From positions 1-64,000 of the forward strand of contig CASEME010000020.1 in assembly GCA_949289125.1 (NCBI GenBank): a DNA stretch of 64,000 nt. Direction: 5' to 3'. Under the pieces are notes generated by a model. It was not told the DNA's origin. It made no database searches and saw only the letters and a program-made list of their open reading frames with translations. The position numbers were made by a program, and so were the translations under genes. Each line of letters begins with the position of its first letter. Position 1 is the first letter of the stretch. Shown in pieces: positions 16,604 through 26,319 of this stretch. This DNA comes from an uncultured Eubacteriales bacterium (GTDB taxonomy: Bacteria; Bacillota; Clostridia; Christensenellales; CAG-314).

Positions 16604-18520
16604 TTAGTTAGCAGATTTTCGCTTTTTCAATTTTTTTGTTTTCGGCAAACTTAATTTGGGACGAAGATTGCGTATATAAACACCAAACGTCACCTTAAAA
16701 TATGCAATCATCACCCAATACAGAGTTTTGCGCAAGCCTTGTTTCCATATCTTAAAGCGCAAGCCAAGTCTTGCAAAATTGTCATAGTGCATATCTTCAA
16801 CACTTAGTAGCCACTCGGTATCTTGTTGCGATACATTGCAAAGCATACGCCAATACATTATTTGAGAAGTCGTGCCAAACGTCGAATAATTGCCGTAATC
16901 TCTTATGCAAATTGCTTCAAACTTGCTCATTATCTGACTTTGCATCTGAGATATATAGCTGTCAAAAACTTTTCTGTCGTCGATCTCGTTGGCAAATTTG
17001 ATATGTATACTGTCGCCTTCGCATTGATAGCCGTCTACTCGTGCATGGTCGGCACGGCAAATTTGCTCGTAATCGTACATCTTGATGCGATACAGCATAT
17101 TGGCATACTTAAACGACTTTCTTTTGCTGTACATTAGTCCGTACTTTTTGTTGTTGCCATATAGCTCGGGCGCTCTACAACCTATGTAATAGCCGCTTAT
17201 ATCCACCTTACCGTCAAAAAACTTGTGTATAAGGTTTTGCATAGTACCTTTCCAACCGACATCGACGATATGCATACCATCTTCCAAAAAGTTTGTACCA
17301 AAAGTATCGAGATAACGCAAAAAGCCTTTGTGCTGATCAATACGTTTTTGCTCATAAATGCGCACAAAAGTAATGTTGTGGCGCAACTTTTTGTAAGCCT
17401 TACACTTTTTGAAATTGTAGTAGGCCTTGTCGATATTGATAGCCAACTGCTTTTCAATCAGTTGTATGTCTTCTTTTGCAAAGCCCAAAGTTATCAAAAA
17501 CCGTCTTACTGACATATTGATTGTTTCGTCAATAAGATAGTCAAAGGTTTCCTGTTCCAACGGATTTAAGCCGGCTATCAAGACAGAGTTTCTGGATACC
17601 AACAGGTAGTTACTTTTGATTACTTTACCATTTATCTCACAATACTTGTCAAACAACTTTTTCAAAAACTGTCCTTCTCTTGACAAAAAGAACACTTCTT
17701 TGGCGTTGTTTTGAATCAATTTTGCATGCAAACGCTTAACAAACAGATACAAAGAAAAAGCAAAGTTGCTGTAATTGTATTGCTCACCATACTGTTGAAA
17801 AACATGTTCCAACGCTTCAAACTGTGCGCCGTATTTCAAAGCTTTTGCGTCAATAGTGCGCAAAGGCAATTGTTCATATCTTGGTTTGACTCTGTGTGCA
17901 GCTATACCGCAACGCTTTGCCTTAGCCACATCGGACTTTCTGTTGTCGCCGTACATCGTGACGTTGGCTTTGTCTAATTTGAGCTGTTGTAGCAACTCTT
18001 TGTACAACTTTCCGGTACGCTTAGACTTATGATATTCGCAAGATACAAAAATATCGTCAAAAAGATGCGCCACTCCCAGTGCTTCCAGCCAAAACCTCAA
18101 TACTGTGCTGTCGCAATAAAAGTCCGATACCATATAGATAGCGCAGCCGTTACGCTTGTATTCGGCAAGTTTGTCCACCATTGCCTTGTTGACATAGTGA
18201 CTTTGTCTTTCCGCCGCTTTGTATTGGCTAAGAGCATCGTCAACAAAGTTGTCCTGACTAGCTGCTATCGGCAAAATGGCTTTGAGCTTGCTATACAGCA
18301 CTTTGGCAATGTCTTGAAAGGTGTACTCGGCTTCGCCTGTCTTCAATTTGTTGTGCACTGCCAATTTGTTTTTTATTTTGTTGAAAGCTTTGTACAATAC
18401 AACAGGTTCTATACCATATTGCTGTCCCAATTTCAACGCCCAGTCGAAAATTACCCTTTGGGGCGTTGCATTTCTATATATAACTGTATCAAAACAGTCT
18501 ACAAATATTGTCTTTTGCAT
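16604..18520 (-). CDS. HAD-superfamily protein of the COG5610 type, surface-glycan associated
   Basis: The protein is 638 residues. The N-terminus (~1-225) is a HAD-like domain: FVDCFDTVIYR (in a DxDxT/V-like position), a VSDFYC motif II segment and YGDNRKSDVAKAKRCGI (motif IV). The large C-terminal part has LSREGQFLKKLF and DVGWKGTMQN, repeatedly seen in COG5610 proteins near polysaccharide genes, and ends in a very basic tail (KTKKLKKRKS). The HAD first Asp pair is not perfect, so activity is uncertain. A role in surface glycan assembly is inferred from family context and from the glycan genes at 24-29 kb. Confidence 0.7.
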   Translation of the reverse strand: MQKTIFVDCFDTVIYRNATPQRVIFDWALKLGQQYGIEPVVLYKAFNKIKNKLAVHNKLKTGEAEYTFQDIAKVLYSKLKAILPIAASQDNFVDDALSQYKAAERQSHYVNKAMVDKLAEYKRNGCAIYMVSDFYCDSTVLRFWLEALGVAHLFDDIFVSCEYHKSKRTGKLYKELLQQLKLDKANVTMYGDNRKSDVAKAKRCGIAAHRVKPRYEQLPLRTIDAKALKYGAQFEALEHVFQQYGEQYNYSNFAFSLYLFVKRLHAKLIQNNAKEVFFLSREGQFLKKLFDKYCEINGKVIKSNYLLVSRNSVLIAGLNPLEQETFDYLIDETINMSVRRFLITLGFAKEDIQLIEKQLAINIDKAYYNFKKCKAYKKLRHNITFVRIYEQKRIDQHKGFLRYLDTFGTNFLEDGMHIVDVGWKGTMQNLIHKFFDGKVDISGYYIGCRAPELYGNNKKYGLMYSKRKSFKYANMLYRIKMYDYEQICRADHARVDGYQCEGDSIHIKFANEIDDRKVFDSYISQMQSQIMSKFEAICIRDYGNYSTFGTTSQIMYWRMLCNVSQQDTEWLLSVEDMHYDNFARLGLRFKIWKQGLRKTLYWVMIAYFKVTFGVYIRNLRPKLSLPKTKKLKKRKSAN

Positions 18521-18579
18521 ATAACTACCCTTGTTTGTCTTTTGTCCCTTATTTTCCTTTCAACAGGCATACACCTGTT

Positions 18580-19554
18580 TTATTGTTCGGCAATGTCCTG
18601 CTCGGTGCGCAGGGCAAAGACAGATAGCTGAGATTGTTTTTTGCGCTCGTTGGTAAGTGTCACTTTGGTAAGTCTATTGTTGTTGTATGTTTTGTAATAG
18701 TATGCCAACTGCGCGCAGTCTATACAGCAAGAATAGGTGGTAATGGACAATTTGCCGTTGTCGGTAACTACATTGCCTTGCACCATAGCCACAGAGTCCA
18801 AGATATGCATCACCTGCGCTACACACTCTTGTGCGCTTTGTCCGCACTTGCTGTATGTTTTGCCCCAAACAGTCCTGACAAAACGCGATACCGACGAACT
18901 ATCCCCAGGCAAACCTACCGCACCCATTCCTAAAGCAAACGGATGTATGTTGTACGCTTCGCTCAGCTTATTGGCAGTATTTTTGGCGGACAAAGTGAGA
19001 TATTGCTTGATGTTGTCACAGTGAAAGGGGAAAGGCGGATTGTTGGTCAATACACCAAACACATTGTCGTATATTTTTAGCCCATCTGCAGTACGCTCTA
19101 TAGTCAACGAGCCACTATTGTCCGATACAATCCAATGCAAAGTAGCAAGAGGCAAACGTTCATTAAACGGTATGGCAACTATGTCCACATTGGACATTAA
19201 GTGTTTAACTTGCTCAATGTTGGCACATTTGCCCAAAACAAAGGGTATAAGCTCGTATGGCGTAACAGCCACGCCTTTGGCGTCTTGTGGGCTACAATAC
19301 ACTGCATTGCCCACGAAGTTGAGCCCAGCCATACATAAACCTTTTTCGTTGACTGCCTCAGCATACAACGGGTAATTGTCCGTGACGTTTGCCATACCTA
19401 TCAACGCATAGTGCTCAGTAAGCGTGCCAGCGCACTTAGTTGTTAGAGGATAGTTTTGGGGCATTATTACTACCTTTTCGCCAAAACTCATATCTATATC
19501 CATATTACGACCAAAGTACATCGTTTTGTTTGTCAAAGTAAAAGCTGTACACAT
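18580..19554 (-). CDS. Choloylglycine hydrolase-family amidase (bile salt hydrolase-like)
   Basis: The 324-residue protein is an N-terminal nucleophile hydrolase: Cys2 becomes the catalytic N-terminus after Met removal. Arg16 and Asp19 in GRNMDI, Asn83 in VGNAVY, Asn171/172 in GVLTNNPP and Arg224 in SSVSRFVR sit where the bile salt hydrolase active-site set is expected. An Asn rather than Tyr near 82 favours bile salts over penicillin V. The enzyme would release glycine or taurine from conjugated bile acids in the cytoplasm. GGGAG precedes the start. It stands alone, without a bile transporter. N-acyl-homoserine lactone or penicillin amidase activity cannot be excluded. Confidence 0.87.
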   Translation of the reverse strand: MCTAFTLTNKTMYFGRNMDIDMSFGEKVVIMPQNYPLTTKCAGTLTEHYALIGMANVTDNYPLYAEAVNEKGLCMAGLNFVGNAVYCSPQDAKGVAVTPYELIPFVLGKCANIEQVKHLMSNVDIVAIPFNERLPLATLHWIVSDNSGSLTIERTADGLKIYDNVFGVLTNNPPFPFHCDNIKQYLTLSAKNTANKLSEAYNIHPFALGMGAVGLPGDSSSVSRFVRTVWGKTYSKCGQSAQECVAQVMHILDSVAMVQGNVVTDNGKLSITTYSCCIDCAQLAYYYKTYNNNRLTKVTLTNERKKQSQLSVFALRTEQDIAEQ

Positions 19555-19717
19555 AATTGTCTCCCATCAATACGGCATTATGCAATCAACCGCTGTCACA
19601 ATAAAGTATTGTCAATATAGTAATATGTTATGTGTGTATTGTCAACAACAAAATTAAATTAGTTTGTCATCGTGCACATACAAGCAATATAGCTCCCTAT
19701 TGGTGATAAATTGCAAC

Positions 19718-19751
19718 AAAAAAGCAACTACAAAGGTTGCAGTTGCTTTTT
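19718..19751. terminator. Terminator of the lipoprotein gene
   Basis: AAAAAAGCAACT...AGTTGCTTTTT is a hairpin with A- and T-runs on both sides, 45 bases past the stop of the gene at 19796. Confidence 0.7.
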
Positions 19752-19795
19752 GAAGCTAAACAGACTTTATACCATTAAATAAATGTATGATTATA

Positions 19796-20491
19796 TTACA
19801 TTGCGCTGACATAGCTATCGAGGTCGCTCGGTGCTACGGGTGTTTTGGTAGTAGCTTGCATTTCCAAAGATATGGTCAAATACTCGTCCCTCATAGTATT
19901 CATTACTACACCATCTACCTTATTGTCTTTGATAACAATATACATTACGTTGTGTTCGTTGCTCGGATCGGACGCTTTTATTTTCAACGTGTTGCCCGAT
20001 TCTGCTACGCTGAGAGTAACTGCGCTACTCGTCAACATATCCATAATGTCACCGTGCGGCAAAAACTCTGTGCCCAAACCTGCAGAAGATACTGGCTCTT
20101 TGACTTTGTTAGTGCCATCGTCTATGTAAGCATACTCCCCGTCCGTGTAGACAGAACCCTCAACTGCGCCTTCAGGACCACCTGTAGATTTGATAGTACC
20201 GCTCATCTTAACTACGCCGTTTTCCACTGCGTATATAACGTCCAAAACAGCTTCTCCGCTTATAGCCTGTGTTGTACCAGAAGCAGGTACATTGACCTTA
20301 ACAGACATCTTTACTTGAAAGTTGGATGAAATTACTGTATCAACGTTTTGCAATTTCTGTTCAACCTCTGCTGCTGTTGTTTCTTTGTAGTTGCCCGAAA
20401 CATTTACCAACGAGCTGCTGCACGCTGCAAATACAGCAATAGAAGCTATCATAACAACGCACAAGGTAAGTGCCAAAATTGTTTTCTTCAT
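19796..20491 (-). CDS. Lipoprotein of unknown function
   Basis: The protein is 231 residues. The signal peptide ends FAACSSS, with Cys at ~23 as lipobox cysteine. The mature part alternates short beta strands (SNFQVKMSVKVNV, AVLDVIYAV, MYIVIKDNKVDGVVM), suggesting a LolA/LppX-like or DUF6612-like half-barrel, but no catalytic motif is visible. AAGGAG lies 8 bases before ATG. A strong promoter precedes it and a terminator follows, so it is a single-gene unit, exposed on the outer membrane face of a monoderm cell. Confidence 0.6.
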   Translation of the reverse strand: MKKTILALTLCVVMIASIAVFAACSSSLVNVSGNYKETTAAEVEQKLQNVDTVISSNFQVKMSVKVNVPASGTTQAISGEAVLDVIYAVENGVVKMSGTIKSTGGPEGAVEGSVYTDGEYAYIDDGTNKVKEPVSSAGLGTEFLPHGDIMDMLTSSAVTLSVAESGNTLKIKASDPSNEHNVMYIVIKDNKVDGVVMNTMRDEYLTISLEMQATTKTPVAPSDLDSYVSAM

Positions 20492-20536
20492 ACTCTCTTC
20501 TCCTTTTGCACAAAAAATGTGCTTTTTATATTAAAT

Positions 20537-20565
20537 ATATTATCACCCTAAATATGTTTTGTCAA
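20537..20565 (-). promoter_or_regulatory. Promoter of the lipoprotein gene
   Basis: On the minus strand TTGACA (20560-20565) and TAATAT (20537-20542) have a 17-base spacer. Confidence 0.7.
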
Positions 20566-20864
20566 TAATATTAAAAAAATTGCAATATTTTTCACTTAAA
20601 AATGTTGTTTTTGACAATTTTCACTAGTTGATAGTATGAACATACTTGTGATACATATAACCACACTACTCGCAAATAGCCTGCTACAATGCAAGTACAA
20701 CTTAGTATGTTTTGTGCACAATTTGACAAATGCAAACTTTGTACCTTTTGCAAACAACATTTGCTTTGATAAATTGTTGCAAGTAACAAAGCAAACCACA
20801 AAACACTCTCAAAACACAAAAAAATGGCAACGCCACAATTTGTAGCATTGCCTTTTGAAAATAA

Positions 20865-23282
20865 TTATCTGTACAATTTGCAGTCGCCCCAACCTACGCC
20901 GCCTTGTCCGCTTGTATCTGTTACACTAATCTGCAAAGTACTAACGTTGTCGGGCAAACTTACTGCAAAATATGTCATATCTGTTTTCCAACCGATATTG
21001 GACTTGGAAAACAGCAGTTGCCCGTCTGCATACACTTTGACCGTGGCGTTGGCGTAATATCCCCAAGATACATTGTCTCTTATAACTTTGTCCACTCCGA
21101 CATATCCTGAAAAATATGTATAGTTTTTGCCAGAGATGTTGTTAGTAAGCGTAATTGTTCCGTTTGCCTTTGTATATATTCCATCGACAAACTTGTTTTC
21201 ACTACCGCCATAGTACAATGACACTTCCCTATTGTTCCAATTTGAAGAGCCTGTCATTGTTGGCGTCAAAGCGTTGAGTAAGTCTGTAGCTGTATAAACA
21301 TATACTTCACACTTACCGCTGACGATATTGCCAAGGCTGTTTTGGGCGGTTACCGTCAATGTGTACCTGCCCGACTTATTGGTGTTTATAGTACCAGTAT
21401 AAGTTACACTTTTTATTGTAGTTGTGTTAGCAACACTACTACTTACATTTACTAACTGCTTTGCATCCAACTGAGTGCCTGCTGCCAATGTGTAGTTGGT
21501 CTTAATGTTAAGCAATGGATATTTGGCAAGATTCATATTGTAGTCGGTAGTTGCCAATGTAGGCATAACTCCCGGGCTGTAGTTGCCGTGGTCGTAACGG
21601 TCAGAGGTAGCCGAACGAAAATTGAAAATGCTCCAAGTAGTATCGTACCAATACCATTGCCCGTCTAAGTAAGCGTTGTTCCACGCGTGCGCGCCTCCTG
21701 CAGTACCTACAATATTAGCAGACCTTATGCCCAACCTGCAAGCAAGATACTATGCACCTTTGGAGTAGCCCGAGCAAATAGTTTGTTTGGTAATAAACGC
21801 TCCGTAAAATCCGTCCGCATAATTGACATTTGCGTAATGCAAAGTAGGTGTATAAGCGCTGATTACTGCATGCAACATTTGTGCGTCCGTCATGTCGTAA
21901 GACAACTTGCCAAAAAATTGGGTAACTTCCTGTTCTGCTTGCAAATAAACGTTGACGTTATTGTGACAATTGTAGTAGCCGTTAGCGCCATTGTTGAGAT
22001 TGATTGTTACCGTTTCCACCAATCCATTTTTGTAGGTAGCACTTACGCCTGCACTCTCTCCGCTTCGCCAATCGTACAAAAAGTACAACCTTGCTTCGTC
22101 ATATATCAGATACTTCTTTATTCGCGTTATTTCGTTGGGCAAAATATAGATGCCTTCTTCCTGCAAATTAAGAGTAAGCGAGGAACGCGAAGAATCGGAT
22201 ATATTTACCTGCAACAACTGTTCCATAATATAGTCGTACGCAAGTCGGGATTGTTCGCTTAGCAAACTGCGTCCATAATACACAAAATCAGCAAAAGGCT
22301 GTGTTAGATATTGTTGCGTAGCGTCCGTTTGGTAACGTTTGTCCGACAAAACTTTGAGTTTCACAGTTTTTTGTGCAACCACATCGCCATCTTGCGCCTT
22401 GTAGGTAATATTGAAAGTACCTACCTTGCCGCTTTTGTAGTCGGTGCTATAAGTAATTGTGTCGGACAAGTTGCGTCCGTCCCACGAATATGCCTTGGCA
22501 TTGCTAAGCAAATTGGCCTCAGTTACCGTATACGGATTGGCAAACTCCATATCGTACACCTGCAAATCAGGTTTGATGTCATCATAATATGTAAGCTGAC
22601 AATCTGCCCACACTGCGTGGTCATGACCATTGTGAGCCAACGAATCGGCAACAAGTGTGATGCGGTCTGCGCCTTGTATATCTATCTCTATGTATTGTTG
22701 ATTGCTGTACGCATTGAACTCTTGCGAAACAAACACCTCTTTGTTGTCCCCGTACACATAAAATACAAGGCTGGTAGATGTGTTTTGCACACGTGCCGTT
22801 TTGTTGACGCCTATATATGCACTAAAGGTAGTAAAGCCCATTGTGCGCAAGTTTTCGAACACCAAAGTAGAATATGCGTGCGCATAATATCCGCGCTGAT
22901 GCACTACTTCCGTGCCGTCCTCGTACAGCGACAACAAATTGCCGTCGTTGTCCTTATTGACGCTGAGATTGCCGTGCCCTACGCTCTGATAGTCATATCC
23001 CAACTCATCGAGATAAATTTGCTTTTTTTGCGGTGGCTGTTGCGGAACAGAGGGCTCCGAACCCGAGTTTTCATTGTCGTCCGGATTGGTCTGTGGCTTG
23101 TCGTTGTTGCCGCCATCAGACGTATCACCATCTATTACATTGTCATCTCCCGATACAATGCCGCTATCTGTATTACTGCTCGATGTATTGCTACTTACTA
23201 CACCTATTGTTATGGCGGCAGTAAGCAACATAACCAAAAGTACAGATACCAATACTATTAGTTTTTTCTTAGTAAAATTCAC
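20865..23282 (-). pseudogene. Secreted NPCBM / transglutaminase-like protein interrupted by TAG
   Basis: Read from GTG 23282, it has a signal/anchor helix, a Ser/Asp/Asn-rich linker, an NPCBM carbohydrate-binding module (~90-240, with HDHAVWADCQL), an Ig-like domain, then a transglutaminase-like core. The core's catalytic Cys is in TICSGYSKGA, and a TAG follows at 21747-21749 where related proteins read Gln (CAG). The same frame continues YLACRLGIRS, then GGAHAWN (His) and WYWYDTTW (Asp), a second Ig-like part and a second NPCBM-like domain ending DCKLYR. One C-to-T change explains the break. If read through, the product has about 805 residues and would bind and process cell-surface glycans or peptides. 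If not, the 510-residue product lacks the His and Asp. Confidence 0.8.
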
Positions 23283-23577
23283 TTACAACTCACTTTATTT
23301 TTACTACACCTTTTTAGTCAGTTGCGCCAATACCCCAAAAAATTGGTGGCAAAAATTTTGACTGTTACACAAAGCAATATGCTTTGGTCAATGTAAAAAC
23401 ACAACAGACTATTGACCTAATCGATGCGTACAAGCATTATACTCATCTGCCGATATACTACAACTTTATACTGCCGACAAATGAAAAAAACTATTTGATT
23501 AGAACTACCGCTTGCCTGTTGATATTTATTTGTATTGCACAAATCACATTGCACTCAACAAAAACACACTGTTGATA
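23283..23577. other. Intergenic region, no gene seen
   Basis: AT-rich; short frames only. It holds the 5' side of the divergent genes on either side. Confidence 0.5.
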
Positions 23578-23606
23578 TTTACATACACTGCTTGTTGTGA
23601 TAAAAT
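23578..23606 (+). promoter_or_regulatory. Likely promoter of the hypothetical gene at 23622
   Basis: TTTACA (23578-23583) and TAAAAT (23601-23606) have a 17-base spacer. Confidence 0.5.
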
Positions 23607-23621
23607 GTAAAAAACAAAGTA

Positions 23622-24122
23622 ATGAGTTTAAGTATGAACAAAACATTCAAACAACAGCTATTATGCAAAGTAGTACCCAACCTCAACAAAGCAGACTTTT
23701 GGGGTGAATTTCCCACGTACTACAGAAAAACTGAGGGATATATAGAGATAATCACTTTTGTAAAAGACAAGTACCAATGTGCTTATACAATAACGGCATC
23801 TGCAGTCAATCTCAACAAAGATAGCCAACACAACAACATCAATTACAATATTTACTGCAGTGACATCGACAAAATTACCGCGCACCAATGCAAACGTTTT
23901 TACACACTCACCAAAAGTTGCAACAACGAACAGTTTCGTTACGGTGATATTTACTTAGCATTGGGTATGGGCATTGTAAGTATCAGCCCGCAAAGCAAAC
24001 GCCCGTTGGGCATACTACTTACAAAACAAAGTGACAAGCAATGGGACAAATTGTGCAACACTATCAACAAAAGACTGCACAAAATATACCAATGGCTCAA
24101 CAAACTAAAACAAGCCCTGTAA
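23622..24122 (+). CDS. Small cytoplasmic protein, possibly DUF4304-like
   Basis: The protein is 166 residues (162 if ATG 23634 is used; neither start has a clear ribosome site). It has no signal or membrane segment. A beta-rich middle (YYRKTEGYIEIITFVKDKY, CAYTITASAVNLN) followed by a basic helical C-terminus (LCNTINKRLHKIYQWLNKL) recalls DUF4304-type proteins, but the match is weak. It lies alone between the transglutaminase-like gene and the glycan operon. Confidence 0.5.
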   Translation: MSLSMNKTFKQQLLCKVVPNLNKADFWGEFPTYYRKTEGYIEIITFVKDKYQCAYTITASAVNLNKDSQHNNINYNIYCSDIDKITAHQCKRFYTLTKSCNNEQFRYGDIYLALGMGIVSISPQSKRPLGILLTKQSDKQWDKLCNTINKRLHKIYQWLNKLKQAL

Positions 24123-24355
24123 CACACAGGAAAATCAACTTGTTGCCAACATTTATACGCTAACAGCAATATATATTTTTTCTATTTTGCACTACACAAT
24201 TAACACTACGCATGGAATTTGGGCACACACTAACGCTAAAATACATAAAAGCAACTTAAATATTGCACTATTTGCAAAAATATTATTATAAATATTGACT
24301 CAATATTACACATTTTGCGCGTGCAAGCATCTTAATTAGCAACACAGAGCAAACA
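24123..24355. other. Intergenic region, no gene seen
   Basis: AT-rich spacer without a convincing frame. It leads into the promoter at 24356-24384. Confidence 0.5.
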
Positions 24356-24384
24356 TTGACAAATACGGCAAGAAAATGTATAAT
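24356..24384 (+). promoter_or_regulatory. Promoter of the glycan operon
   Basis: Consensus TTGACA (24356-24361) and TATAAT (24379-24384) have a 17-base spacer, with a 69-base leader before ATG 24454. Confidence 0.85.
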
Positions 24385-24453
24385 GATACACATAATAAAA
24401 TTGAATAATCGCAAATTATTACAAAAGAAAACTATACAAAAAAGAGGACGGTT

Positions 24454-26298
24454 ATGACAACACCACGGATAAAGATTTATGTTTCCTGTCACAAAAACTT
24501 TCATGTGCCAAACAACAAGTATATATTTCCCATACAAGTTGGCACTGCGCTTAGCTATGAAAAGCTAAAGGGTATGTTGTATGACAATAGCGGTGACAAC
24601 ATTTCCGACAAAAACAAAAGTTACTGCGAGTTGACAGCTCAATATTGGGCGTGGAAAAATGACGATGCCGACTACTACGGCTTTTTCCACTATCGCAGAT
24701 ATTTTTCGTTCAACAAAACAAAATTTGAAACAAATCCGTTTGGCGAAGTAGTAGAAACGTATAACGATGACGCCACAATGGAAAAATATAATATAGACGA
24801 AAAGACCATTGCCGAAGTTGTACCCAAGTACGACCTCATTATACCCACAACAGGCGGTTTTGAGGACGGCAGTTCTATATACCAACAATACAAACAAGCA
24901 CCTCAGCACATCATATCCGACCTCGATTTTGTGCTCGACGTAATCAAGCGTGATTATCCCCAAATGTACAAATATGCTGTAAGTTATCTCAAAAGCAAAA
25001 AGGGATATTTTTGCAACATGTTTATCATGAAAAAGGAGTTGTTCAATCAATACAACGAGTGGCTGTTTGACATACTCAAAAAGCACGAAGAAAACGTGGA
25101 TATATCACACTATGGCATACAGCAGTATCGCGTACACGGCTACCTTGCAGAAAGATTGTGTGGCGTATACATCAGCTATTTGCTACACACACAAAAGTTG
25201 AAAGTTCTCAAACTTCAACGCGTATTTTTCCAAAAACCCGAAGGAATAGACAACATTTTGCCCGCGTTCAAGCAAAACAATGTTGCAGTAGTCTTTTCGG
25301 CAAACGACTTTTATGTGCCTTACTTGTCTGCACTACTGCAATCTGTCAAGCAAAACTCCAACTTGCAACACAACTATGACATACTTGTGCTTACCAACGA
25401 CATAAGCAAAGACAATCAGGCTTTGCTAAGCAAGCAACTTGCTGCCGACAACTTTTCGTTGAGGTTTGTAGACGTTGGTCGTCTGATGCGCAGTTATCGC
25501 AATTTGCCTTTGCGCGGACACTTCCGCATAGAGACATATTTTCGCATACTTTTGCCGGAGATGTTGCCGCAGTATGACAAAATATTGTATCTCGACAGCG
25601 ATATGATTGTATGCGACGACGTTGCAAAATTGTACAACGAAGATGTAGAAGGCTACTTGCTTGCAGCTTGCCTCGACGCCGACAGCGCAGGTCTGTACAA
25701 CGGTTACGAACCCAACAAAAAATACTATATCGACAATGTTTTGAAACTAAAAGAGCCTTACAAATATTTCCAAGCGGGAACAATACTGTTCAATCTCAAA
25801 GAGTTTCGCAAAACATACACTGTTGACCAGATGATGAAGTTTGCATCATCATATCAGTGGGAATTGTTGGATCAGGACGTACTCAACTACCTCGCACAAG
25901 GCAAAGCAAAATTTGTTGATATGGCGTGGAACGTGATGATGGATTGGCGCGGAAAACGCATACGCGACATAATATCGTTAGCACCAAGAGACCTTGCCGC
26001 ACAATATATGCAAGCGCGCAAAGCCCCCAAAGTAATACACTATGCAGGCCCCGACAAACCTTGGGACTTCCCAATAAGTGACTTTGCTTGGGAATTTTGG
26101 CAATATGCACGTCAAACGCCTTACTATGAATATATGGTATATCGCAACCGCGATCATGCCCTCCATCACTTGGTTGGCAAAAAAACAAGTTTTGCGCAAA
26201 AACTGTACAAAATACCTATGGTAAGATGGTTTGTCAACAAAATGTATCCCAAAAACTCGCAAAGACGAGAAAAACTTAAAGCACGACTCAAAATATAA
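24454..26298 (+). CDS. DUF4422-GT8 two-domain glycosyltransferase
   Basis: The protein is 614 residues. Residues ~5-240 are DUF4422 (IKIYVSCHKNF, YCELTAQYWAWKN, GFFHYRRYFSF), a glycosyltransferase-like domain of capsule clusters. Residues ~275-545 are a GT8 domain: VVFSANDFYVPYLSALLQS, the metal-binding DxD in LYLDSDMIV, FQAGTILFN, LLDQDVLN, and the closing KVIHYAGPDKPW. Two transfer activities in one cytoplasmic chain suggest addition of successive sugars, with a retaining mechanism for the GT8 half. It is the first gene of a two-gene operon, 21 bases before the next. Confidence 0.88.
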   Translation: MTTPRIKIYVSCHKNFHVPNNKYIFPIQVGTALSYEKLKGMLYDNSGDNISDKNKSYCELTAQYWAWKNDDADYYGFFHYRRYFSFNKTKFETNPFGEVVETYNDDATMEKYNIDEKTIAEVVPKYDLIIPTTGGFEDGSSIYQQYKQAPQHIISDLDFVLDVIKRDYPQMYKYAVSYLKSKKGYFCNMFIMKKELFNQYNEWLFDILKKHEENVDISHYGIQQYRVHGYLAERLCGVYISYLLHTQKLKVLKLQRVFFQKPEGIDNILPAFKQNNVAVVFSANDFYVPYLSALLQSVKQNSNLQHNYDILVLTNDISKDNQALLSKQLAADNFSLRFVDVGRLMRSYRNLPLRGHFRIETYFRILLPEMLPQYDKILYLDSDMIVCDDVAKLYNEDVEGYLLAACLDADSAGLYNGYEPNKKYYIDNVLKLKEPYKYFQAGTILFNLKEFRKTYTVDQMMKFASSYQWELLDQDVLNYLAQGKAKFVDMAWNVMMDWRGKRIRDIISLAPRDLAAQYMQARKAPKVIHYAGPDKPWDFPISDFAWEFWQYARQTPYYEYMVYRNRDHALHHLVGKKTSFAQKLYKIPMVRWFVNKMYPKNSQRREKLKARLKI

Positions 26299-26319
26299 TG
26301 CAAAATTTGAAGGAAATAT

